Source: Euphorbia lathyris (Eukaryota > Streptophyta > Magnoliopsida > Malpighiales > Euphorbiaceae). Taken from it: a DNA stretch of 64,000 bases. The notes under the pieces were generated by a model. The model had not been told where the DNA came from. It saw only the letters and a program-made list of their open reading frames with translations, and did not search any database. Below, in pieces: positions 12,029 through 21,469 of this stretch. The DNA lies in NCBI RefSeq assembly GCF_963576675.1, contig NC_088918.1:70109501-70173500 (forward strand), in the 5' to 3' direction. A program made the translations under genes and the position numbers. Each line of letters starts with the position of its first letter. Positions within the stretch are counted from its first letter, which is position 1.

Positions 12029-13254
12029 ACTTCATGAAAAGTGGAACATACCCGGCAGAATTAGAACTTAGGGATCAGGCTGTGATCAGAAGGTTAGCTC
12101 AGCAATTTGTCATCCACAACGACTTGCTTTACAAAAGACACGCCGATGGTTTACAATTGAGGTGCTTGGATGAGGGAGAAGCCCGTGAGGCAATGGAGTC
12201 AGTACACTCGGGAATTTGTGGAGCCCATATGGAAGGAGCAGTATTAGCAAAGAAAATCATAAGGCAAGGCTTCTATTGGCTCACCATGGAAAGAGATTGT
12301 AACGAATATGCGAAGAAATGCCATGATTGTCAAATCCACGGAGATTATAATCACTTACCAGCTATGGAACTGCACGTGTTAGCACCCATTTGGCCGTTTG
12401 CGGCTTGGGGCATTGATATCATTGGGGAGGTGAGGCCTAATGCGTTGAACGGACACAAATTCATTGCAGTCGCCATTGATTACTTCACCAAGTGGGTAGA
12501 GGCAGAATCATTTAGCAAGTTGGGGTCTAAGCAGATGAGGAAGTTCATTGAAAAGCATTTGATCACCAGGTTCGGAGTGCCTCATCACATGATCACGGAT
12601 AATGGGGTCCAGTTTCAGGGAGAGGTGAGAAGTCTCTTCCAAGAGTATGGTATTGAGCATCATAGGTCTTCTCCGTATCGCCCGCAAGCTAATGGGGTGG
12701 TAGAGGCGACTAATAAAAACCTTAAAAGGATTCTTGTAAAGACAGTGGAATCGCACCGGAATTGGCACGAGCAGCTTCCGCTCGCTTTATGGGCTTATCG
12801 CACGATGGTTAGAACGTCGACTGGGGCAATGCCGTTCTCCTTGGTATATGGGGCCGAAGCCGTTCTCCCGATTGAGATTGAAAAGCGATCGTTGAGAATC
12901 GCAGTAGAAGTAGAGATTCCCGAGACGGAATGGGTGAAGAAGCGATATGAGCAATTAGCATTGGTGGACGAGAAAAGGATGGAGGCTCTTTATCATGTGC
13001 AGTTATATCAGAGAATGATGGCCCGGGCCTTCAACAAAAAGGTCAAGGCCAGCCCTATCAAAGAAGGGGACCTGGTGCTGAAACAGATCCGAATGACGCA
13101 CACCGACCCTAGGGGAAAGTTCAGGCCAAACTGGGAAGGACCATTCCTCGTGAAGAAAATCCTAAGCAAAGGGGCGGTGAAGCTAACTACTATGGACGGC
13201 ATGGAGTTCTCCGAACCTACCAATCTGGATAGGCTCAAGAAATACTTTTCGTAA
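11997..13254 (+). pseudogene. int: Integrase
   Basis: Frame 1 from about 11997 continues the polyprotein after a frameshift. The first ATG is at 12034. It has an HHCC zinc-binding N-terminus (HSG, GAH, KKCHDCQ), then the DDE catalytic core: GIDII near 12412, ITDNG near 12592, and the glutamate in GVVEATNK near 12700. A C-terminal domain follows (LVLKQIR, WEGPF). It ends at TAA 13252-13254. Integrase inserts the cDNA into the genome and makes 5-bp duplications, as seen around this element. The integrase body is uninterrupted, but it is separated from RT by the frameshift. Confidence 0.9.
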
Positions 13255-13706
13255 AAAAAAAAGAAAAAAAAAGAAATGAAAATTCCCGATAGGTTGAAAA
13301 CCCGCAAAGGGCGACCTATGCAACAATAAGGGACATCCCAATGGGTGAAAACCCGAAAGGGCACTCGTTTGAAAATTCCGGGATAATAAAAGGAGAGTTG
13401 AAAAATCACTGGGATCTGAACACCGAAAAAGGCGGGTCCTGGTAACAGTGGTTATATTTTGAGCAATTATGAAAATAATGTATAAGCGGCTAAGTATTTC
13501 CGTTGTTTGTAAATAAATAAAGGCATGAATATATTTGAAGAGAATGATTGGAATCATTATAATCTACTGAATGCATTGTATTATGAATCATGAGTTATAC
13601 ATTTCCTACCACTTTCACATAAAAAGCCTACGTCCTATCCACCCCTCTCCCTATATACAAGCTATACATCGGGGTAATACTAATGAGAAAACTACAAATA
13701 ATGAGC
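13255..13706 (+). other. Spacer between integrase and the antisense gene
   Basis: The spacer starts with an A-rich run and then short repeats of GTTGAAAACCCG/GGTGAAAACCCG. No coding frame is supported. It contains the end of the sense coding unit and, on the opposite strand, the 3' untranslated region of the antisense PMD gene. Confidence 0.5.
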
Positions 13707-14082
13707 CTAATGAGGAGGAAGATCCCAGAAGTCCTCAAAGTCCCTCATACGAGAAGCCCGCTCCGCAGATAAGGCCTCCTCGGCAACCCGACGACCCTCC
13801 TCGGCAACCCGACGACCCTCCTCGGTGGCAAGGTGCCCCACGGTCTCCACTCGTGTCATCTCCTCTGCGGCAAGACGCCCCTCGATCTCCACTCGCATCA
13901 TCTCCGACCAATGAGCATTTCTCTCTCGATAGACTTGCCCGACCCTAGCATCGGCATCCCGCTGCGACTCACTGAGCCGCTGCTCGTTTGCATGAAGATC
14001 GCTCTGCAAATAAAAAAAAGAAGAAAAAAATGTATCAAAACAGACAACAACTAAAGTCATACATACATATGTGCATCACACG

Positions 14083-14738
14083 TAGGGGTGTGCAAAAAAA
14101 CCGGTAACCGATTACCGAACCGATAACCGAACCGAAAAGTTATTTTGGTTCGGTTATTTTAACATTCTGGTTCGGTTCGGTTGTAGTTTTGATTTTATTT
14201 GGTTATCGGTTATCGGTTCGGTTAGTAAAAAAAATTATTGGTATAACCGATAACCGAACCGAACTAATATAAATATAAAAACTATAATTTATCTTTATAA
14301 ATATATAAACTTACAAAAAAAATTAAAGCCCAACCCAACCAAGAATAAAACCCTGATAACATAAAAAAAACAATGGCCCATTATCTTACCTCATTCAACC
14401 ATTTACGATTTTGAGACCTAATTTTTCAGCATATATATATATAGCAGCCACAACATAATTCCTCTCCTAAAACATAACATTTTGACTTCAGTACATGATT
14501 TTTATGTTTTTTGGTTGTTTGGTCACTTCAGTGGCTTTTGATTTTTTATAAAAATATAGAAGAGAGTTTTTTGGTTATTCGGTTGGTAACCGAACCGAAC
14601 CAAAAAATTTCGGTTTGGTAAATTTCGGTTACTACTCTTATTTGGTTCGGTTCGGTTTTCAAAACAAGTGATAATTCGGTTCGGTTAACCGATAGTTCGG
14701 TTCGGTTAGTAACCGAACCGAACTGATGCTCACCCCTA
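14083..14738. mobile_element. hAT-type MITE in an intron of the antisense PMD gene
   Basis: This 656-bp element starts TAGGGGTGTGCA and ends TGCTCACCCCTA, imperfect terminal inverted repeats. It is flanked by the perfect 8-bp duplication ATCACACG (14075-14082 and 14739-14746). An 8-bp duplication and a TAGGGGTG end fit the hAT superfamily. The interior is built of CCGAACCGATAACCG / GGTTCGGTT palindromic repeats and has no transposase. It lies between exons 5 and 6 of the PMD gene. Confidence 0.88.
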
Positions 14739-16857
14739 ATCACACGCATACATTTCACTACACTAATACAGAATAAGAATACTCACCAGGTGGCCGGCAC
14801 AGCGCAGGTTGAGCTGCTCTCTGAAATAACCGGACAATCCCATGTAATCGGTACACGTCTCCCTCGAAGTATGGAGGGCATCAGGGGGATCGAACGGCAT
14901 CCTCGAGGTAAAAACCGAATGGGCTGTCTCGATGCCGGAGTAGGCCACGCCCGCCTCGCCGTAATGAATCACTAGAAAATCTCTCCCTGGGATCGGGAAG
15001 GGTGTGCCAACGCGAAGCCACTCTGGTCGGGCAACGCCTAAGGACTCGCCTGCATAATAGGAAGGCTCGCTCGCAGACGTCCGGGCCCGAGCACCATCGA
15101 AAAAGTCTGACGTCCGAGCGCTCCTCAAGGAACCCTCCTGCATGTAAAGACACAATAAATACCCATAACCGTCTCGTAAATAAAGAATAAATAAGTCAAA
15201 GCACTCACCGAAATCTCCTCCTGACCAAAGACCGCAGCAACAGCCTCCGCCGAAAACACGTCATCCGCAGGGTCCACATCCATCGCGACCTCGGGAGGAT
15301 CCAACGGGGTCAACAGAGTCAATAAATAGTGGATGCAGCCCCCTGCGTGGTCCCACACATCTCGAGGAGCAAATCGACGGGTCAAATCGCGACGGATGTC
15401 CGACAAGGGCATGACCCTCACCGCAAACATGGACACGGGAATCTCACCTGGCATCCAATGTGTGGCGCTATCCCCAGTAAAACTCCGGTCGCCCAAATAC
15501 CATGCTCGCACGCATGGGCTGGTGAGCACACACTGCTGCCCCTGAATGCGGGTGACATAAGCATAATCGGGACCAAAGTCGAGGTCGTCCCATCTGAATG
15601 AAATCTGAAAAACAAAAGAAAGGTCAGACAAGATCAAACGAAAATCCGGCATAGTTAGGAGACGTTCACCTGTCCCAAGCTCCGCGTGTCGATCCATAAT
15701 AGGAGTCGGGCCACCGTCCGGCTCCTCTCGTCGCGCAGATTAAAGTCACTCCACCTCGCCATGAGTGGAAGCCTAACCGTGCGTGGCCTACTCCTGCGGA
15801 TGCACGGAAGAATCCGCCTCTCATAGGCCCAAACCTGCTAGTAGAAACTGATGTCAGAAGCAGAAATCATGAAAAGAATAAAGAGACAAGCCAAGGATAA
15901 AGGGCGTACCAGGAGGGCAAAGGTGTAACCACCGAAATCCTTGCGTTTCCGGCAAGTCAAGTCCAGGAATTTATATAGAAAAGCCAAGCCGGCTCCTGCT
16001 CAATCGTAGGACGACACCGCACCCAAATCACGGAAAGCCTGGATGAGACCCGCATGTATGGTTCCGCTCTTAGTGCGAAAGATCGTCTCGCCTAAAGCGT
16101 ACAGAAGGAAGCTGCGAGTGGCCTGATCCGTGTCATCTCGGTCACAGAAGTCCCTACGACTCAATAATCCAAAGGTGGTAACAAACTTCATCGGGGTGGA
16201 CTTGACACCTGTATAGACTCCGGGTCCAATCAGAGCAGATATCTCAGCTCGGTCAACCCGAGGACGCACCATGTTGAAGAAAAGCGGGACCGGGATGCCG
16301 CTACCCCCGCAATCTGGTCAGTAGGGAGAAGTCGCGGGGCGAGATCGTCATCTCCCCAAACGAGAAGTGAAAGGTGTGGGTCGAGTCTACCCATCTCTCG
16401 CATAAGGCGCGCAGGCCGAACCGGTCGCACACTCCGTTGGCACGAGGCAGTGCCAGGATGAAAGGCTCGAAGCCCAACTCTCGTACCCGGGCTTTAGCCA
16501 CCGGGCTAAGCATGGCATGCCAGATATGAATGTCCTCGGTGGTCCCTGAAATGCCAATGACCTGGAAGGAACAGAACGGGTAAGGCAAAGGGCCAAACTA
16601 AAGTCATTACTCCTCGAGAACCTCGCTTCTATGCATAAGTCTAATAAAAGTTTGTTAACCTAGTTATTCTTTCGGTTATGTTTAAATCTAACCTAGAAGT
16701 TCCTGTCAGTTAGGATCGTTACTCTGTGAGATTTCATTCGTAGGATCATTTGTATAGGATTTGGTTAATTCATTATTTTTTGGTGTTCCACTCTCCCGCG
16801 TGCTTGCGAGGAGCTTAATCTAATTCTAACTTGGGTTAAAAACTTTTAATTTAGTTG

Positions 16858-17135
16858 TTTACTTTTTTCACTATTCACGTGCACCGTTTACGTTTTTACT
16901 ATTCACGTGCATTATTCACGTTTTTACTATTCACGTGCACTATTCACGTTTTCATTATTCATGTTTTTACTATTCACGTGTTTACTATTCACGTGCACTA
17001 CTCATGTTTTTACTATTCACATGCACTATTCATGTTTTTTGCGGTTAGCATGCATTATTCATGTTTTCTACTATTCACGTGCACTATTCACATTTTTACT
17101 GTGGGCATGCATTGTTCATATTTTTAATATTCACA
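16858..17135. repeat. Minisatellite rich in CACGTG
   Basis: Imperfect repeats of TTTTTACTATTCACGTGCAC fill about 280 bp. CACGTG (the G-box/E-box core) occurs six times, with a seventh at about 17186. The array lies in the first intron of the antisense PMD gene, about 300-580 bp downstream of its ATG. The tandem structure is seen directly; any enhancer role is inference. Confidence 0.75.
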
Positions 17136-17437
17136 TGTATATAGTTTATATTCTTTCAACAAACAAAAAGCATAAAGCATTGCTCACGTGCATAAAAATT
17201 CGCGTTTTCTAACTAAAAGTCTTCTAAGCAGCTTAAAGGTTAGCATGCAAATGACGTTCAAAATGGGGCTGCTAAGGCCTAGAAGTCTTGTCAAAGGATA
17301 AAGATTAAGGGGGTACATATCGGATTGATGTTGGTCCGGCTCAGATGAGAAGCAGGATGCTGAAAAGGAGCCACTATAGTCAAGTTCTCAAAACCCGCGT
17401 CCATACCCTTCGTGCCATCGTATTTATCCGAATCCAT

Positions 17438-17520
17438 CACGAGAATAGTTTAGTGCTAGAGAGAGAGAGAGAAGAGAGAGAGGGTGTGGGGTTGAAATAA
17501 AACCCCACCACCTTATATAG
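17438..17520 (-). promoter_or_regulatory. Putative promoter and 5' UTR of the antisense PMD gene
   Basis: Reading the minus strand, CTATATAAGG (17520-17511) is followed by a CT-rich microsatellite (TCTCTCTCTC, about 17480-17458) and then ATG at 17437-17435. The TATA-to-ATG distance is about 75 bp. TATA plus a pyrimidine patch near the start is a common plant core-promoter layout. This would drive transcription opposite to the retrotransposon mRNA. Confidence 0.6.
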
Positions 17521-17864
17521 AAGAAGGGAATGACATTCCCATAAATAGCGAAAAAGGTACGACGTGACATAAAGGTAAAAAGTAAATAATTAATTACCAG
17601 GTGCACAGACCTCCGATTTGCAGTCCGTTTCAGCCTATGTTTATGCCAGGTAGTGACCAATACCATAAGGATATGACTCTAGACGATAGCCGAAATTTTA
17701 CAGAACAGTGGCGCCAGTCAAAATATAGACAACAGTCGATGGAAAAATAATTTTTAGTCTAAAATGTTCCCGACGAAGAGATAAGGACGTTCCTATCAAC
17801 AACTCAAATACCCGAGATGATAGCTCCAGTAAAAATACAGACAACGATGTTAAAATCCAAAATT

Positions 17865-18575
17865 GCTAGAGAGAGCCATTTTACCTACGGTCGATTTAGA
17901 GACCAGGGTTGCTAGTGAGCCCTTTTACCCACGGTCGTTGACCAGAGTTGCCATTGAGCCATTTTACCCGCGGTCGTGGACCAGGGTTGCTTTTGAGCCA
18001 TTTTGCATGCGGTCGATTTAGAGACCAGGGTTGCTTTTGAGCCATTTTACCCGCGGTCGTGGACTAGGGTTGCTTTTGAGCCATTTTGCCTGTGGTCGAT
18101 TTAGAGACCACGGTTGCTATTGAGCCATTTTACCCGCGGTCGTGGACCAGGGTTGCTATTGAGCCATTTTGCCTGCGGTCGATTTAGAGACCAGGGTTGC
18201 TTTTGAGCCATTTTACCCACGGTCGTGAACCAGGGTTGCTATTGAGCCATTTTGCCTGCGGTCGATTTAGAGACCAGGGTTGCTTTTGAGCCATTTTACC
18301 CGCGGTCGTGGACCAGGGTTGCTATTGAGCCATTTTGCCTGCGGTCGATTTAGAGACCAGGGTTGCTTTTGAGCCATTTTACCCACAGTCGTGGACCAGG
18401 GTCGCTATTGAGCCATTTTACCCGCGGTCGTGGACCAGGGTTGCTTTTGAGCCATTTTACCCGCGGTCGTGGACCAGGGTTGCTTTTGAGCCTTTTCTGC
18501 CTGCGGTCGATTTAGAGACCAGGATTGCTTTTGAGCCATTTTACCCGCGGTCGTGGACCAGGGTTGCTATTGACG
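17865..18575 (+). repeat. Tandem repeat array of 17 units upstream of the 3' LTR
   Basis: Seventeen copies of a GAGCCATTTT-centred unit alternate between a form of about 38 bp (TTTTACCCGCGGTCGTGGACC) and one of about 43 bp (TTTTGCCTGCGGTCGATTTA). Units differ by a few bases. Tandem arrays in this position are known in Tat/Ogre elements and can seed satellite DNA. The plus-strand frame through the array (18335-18697) is a repeat artefact. Confidence 0.88.
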
Positions 18576-18754
18576 AGACAGACAAGGCAAAGATCGAAGA
18601 AAAGGCCGGAGCATGCGGCATGGAGATCAGGTATTCTTCCTCCTACTCTATACGTGTCTTTTACTTTAATATATTTACATTGCATGTGTTGCGTTAACAA
18701 AAAAACGTTTTCAAAACACACACATCACTGTCAAAATAGGAAAGTAGGGGCAAC
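18576..18754 (+). other. 3' end of the Tat/Ogre internal region with polypurine tract
   Basis: A short unique stretch leads to GGAAAGTAGGGGCAAC immediately before the 3' LTR. The purine run (18738-18750) is the likely plus-strand primer. No gene is supported here. Confidence 0.65.
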
Positions 18755-21360
18755 TGTAGACACCGAGTCGGAGGACCTGTGAAAAAAACCCATAACAAGA
18801 CGGTTGAAGCGGTTGGTTCCGATAATTTAAAGCAAAAAAAAAAATAAAAATCACGAGAGGATCTGTAGGGGTTACGGTCGTCGAGTGGACGGCTCGTGGG
18901 TGCTCAACGGCGTTGGGCGAGCGCCTAGCGACAGTCGGCGCGCGCCCGACGGTAGTTGGACGCGCGCCCGATAGCGCGGGGCGCACGCCCAATGGCAGCG
19001 GGGCGCGCGCGCCCAACCTACGTTGGGCGTGCGCCCAACATCAGTCGGGCGGACGCCCAACGACGTTGGGCGCACGCCCAAAGTTGGTTGGGCGTGCGCC
19101 CAACAGAAGTTGGGCGTTTGCCCAACTGAAAAGGCACGGATCCCCATGCATTTGGGGGGGACTTTTTGGAGAGCTTCTCACTCTAAGGAAATTTTTAGAG
19201 AGAGAAAGTGAATTTTTTGGGAAAAATATTTTTTTTCTAAAAAAATCCAAATTTTCCAAAGTTAAATATTTTACCAAAAACACCGAAAAATCACGATTCG
19301 TGGAATCAACCGACTTCAGCTGTCAATACCGATCTTGAGGTATTATCCGAGGACTAGACTCGTTTTATTTATTTCCTTTATTTATTTATTTATTCATTTT
19401 ATTTATTTATTCTAAAGTTTTATTTATTTAGTTAATTATTTATTTATCACGTTTTATTTATTATTCTGTATTTATTTAATTTTCGTCTCGTGTTAAACAA
19501 ACGTTTGGTTTTGTTTTTGAAATAAAAAACCTCGTTTTAATATCCCAATACGAACCGTGATCCGACTCAAAGGTAGTTCGGGATTAAAAAACGTTGTAAT
19601 TATAAGTTTTTGAAAATAATTCTAAAATAACGTTTAAAAATAAAACGTCGTTTTAGGAGTCTCCGTTATAGACTATGATCCTATTTTGGTAGTTCGGAGG
19701 TCCAAAATGATAGAATAGATCTAATCTAAAGCATTTGAATAAATCTGGAGAGTATAGGTCTGATATTCTGTCATTTCTGTCACTAACAGCAGATTAGCAA
19801 CGGATTTTCCATCGGTAATCTGCTGGAATCCGAAAATCACCCTTTTAACCATCTTTTCTCAACTTTTTGATATTTATACTTGTGTACATATGTATTTAAT
19901 TATGTAATATGTTTATAAAAATTATTTTCAAGTCCTATAACCATTAATTATGTATTATATAGCTATTTAGTTCATGTTGGAATTTAATTTGTTTGGATTT
20001 GATGTTATAAAGTAATATATGTATGTATATATATAGTTTTTGGGTTGTTTGGGTTATATTAGCTATTATTAGGTGAAACCATTTTGGGATAAATGATATT
20101 CTCTTATTTTGGGATTTTTGCCCATTATTTTTACATAGCTTTAACTAAAATAAAGATGTATTATATTCAGTATTCTTTCTCATTTTCTTTATTATATCAT
20201 ATAGTATTTCTTACTCATTTTTATCTATAGATATATCCTTATTTTTAGATAAAACTATGTATATATATGTATTTTTATTTTATTTTTGTATATATGTATA
20301 TATTTTAAAATTTATTTGATTGGGTAAATTTGGCATTGATTTGGTAATTATTGTAATGATGTTCAAGTAAGGGCCAATTGAGTGAAAAGGGGAAAATAAA
20401 AGACAAAAAGAGATTTCAAGTTGTTTGTTTAAATTAAAAGCTTTTCTAGATATTCCTAAAGTGTAAATAACGTTTTTTGTCATTTTTAAACCATTTCCAA
20501 AATATCACGTGTTGAAACCTTAATCCGTTCCAACGACGGATTGAGCGAACCTTGTAATTAAAATCGTTTTCTATTTGTAAATAATAGAGTTTTGAATCGT
20601 TTTCTTGCCTAAGTGATTTTGTACAAAAATAAATGGACTTGTATGCTTAACCACGTTTTTTGTTAAAACTTCTTATCTCATGTTTTCAAACGCTCGAGTC
20701 GTTCCAACGGCGATTCGAGTCGATGTCATGTAGATTAACGGGGTTTTGAAACGTACCTAAATCGTTCCAACGACGATTAAGGTACGAATAATGTAAATAA
20801 ACTCGTTTTTTTTTTGGGAATGAAATTGGCTTAGAATTAGTGTATAGTCTAAAACATAAAATCACACTGTGAATAAATCAATTCTTTCTTCTCCCCCTCT
20901 CTCTCCTATGTATTTTAAATTTATGCAAAATGGGTGATTCTTTACTAAAGTGGCTTTTAATGACATGCTCAAAACGGTTTTCAAAGCGAGAAAGAAAAGG
21001 TTTCAAATGAATTTCAAACTTAAAGAAATATGCGATTAGTCCGTTATCGCCTAACACGCTGAGTAGGAGGCCGGTGGTTCATAACCGGGCGATGTCGGGG
21101 TGCCTAGTAGCCTTTCTCTAGAAAGGAGCTAGCCTTCTCGGCTCGTACCTAAGTTTCCCGAACCCTCACCGGTCTCCCGCAAGGGATCGGTGTTCATTTT
21201 CCCATTCGTGGGTGGCGACTCTTCCATACTCCAGGCTCCGGTCCTGCCGAGCAGCTTGATTCCACGATTGGTTGCTTTCGACGCCAATCACCGCTTACGT
21301 CGCCATGAGGTGTCCACCCCCCGGTCCGCCCGGGCGAGGCCGTCGGCACCTTGTCTAACA
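18755..21360 (+). repeat. 3' LTR of the Tat/Ogre element
   Basis: This 2606-bp LTR runs from TGTAGACACC to GTCTAACA and is followed by the target duplication GCTGT (21361-21365). It is near-identical to the 5' LTR except for scattered substitutions, small indels in ATTT runs and a loss of about 86 bp corresponding to roughly 1651-1736. That loss removes several palindrome units, the left arm of the inverted repeat and most of the TATA box. LTRs are identical at integration, so this deletion arose afterwards. Confidence 0.92.
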
Positions 21361-21365
21361 GCTGT

Positions 21366-21469
21366 GTAATCCTTTTTCAAAGAAAAAGAAGTCAGCCTTA
21401 ACGTACTAAAATTTTAAATAGTTCCTATCCCCCCTTGGAACTAACTTGTTACGTTATAAGGGACCAACA
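21366..21469 (+). mobile_element. Copia 3' LTR, right part
   Basis: This resumes the LTR interrupted at 1277. It matches the end of the solo LTR at about 30706-30812 and ends GGGACCAACA. The next bases, AAGAG (21470-21474), should be the right target duplication; the left copy would lie outside the window. Confidence 0.88.

Larger units (their letters stand above)
13707..17437 (-). pseudogene. Antisense, intron-containing plant mobile domain (PMD) gene
   Basis: On the minus strand a split gene is visible. Exon 1 is 17437-17317: ATG, MDSDKYDGTKGMDAG, donor GTACCC. Exon 2 is 16561-15910: the PMD core with LCERWVDSTHTFHF, GEMTISPRDFSLL and the F-LYALGE region. Exon 3 is about 15838-15670 (QVWAYERR), exon 4 15604-15209, exon 5 15137-14787, and exon 6 14003-13707, which ends in TAG and encodes a Glu/Arg-rich coiled coil with AEEGRRV repeats. 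Junctions are GT-AG. PMD (aminotransferase-like domain, PF10536) occurs in plant transposons and in a few host silencing factors; its biochemical role is unclear. Damage: a one-base shift near 16298 and a TGA where the family has Trp at about 16003. Exon 1 and exon 2 phases do not match, so a further exon or an indel is likely. Antisense extra genes after pol are known in Tat elements. Confidence 0.78.
1278..21360 (+). mobile_element. Complete Tat/Ogre-type Ty3/gypsy retrotransposon, degenerate
   Basis: This 20.1-kb element is bounded by long direct LTRs and flanked by a 5-bp target duplication GCTGT (1273-1277 and 21361-21365). The order is LTR, primer site, about 1.9 kb leader, gag, protease, RT, RNase H, a second plant-type RNase H, integrase, an antisense PMD gene, tandem repeats, polypurine tract, LTR. 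The second RNase H and the large post-integrase region are hallmarks of the Tat lineage (Ogre, Retand and relatives). By eye the LTRs differ at 9 of 780 aligned bases (2461-3240 versus 19861-20640), about 1.2%, so insertion is fairly recent. The coding region has four in-frame stops and at least two frameshifts, so the copy is non-autonomous. It interrupts a Copia LTR. Confidence 0.92.

Noticed and set aside
14546..14758. Minus-strand frame of repeated Thr-Glu-Leu-Ser-Val
   Set aside because: It lies within the hAT MITE and reflects its GGTTCGGTT internal repeats.
17865..18575. Regularly spaced direct repeats that could suggest a CRISPR array
   Set aside because: The spacers are themselves repeated and the setting is a plant retrotransposon; this is a minisatellite.
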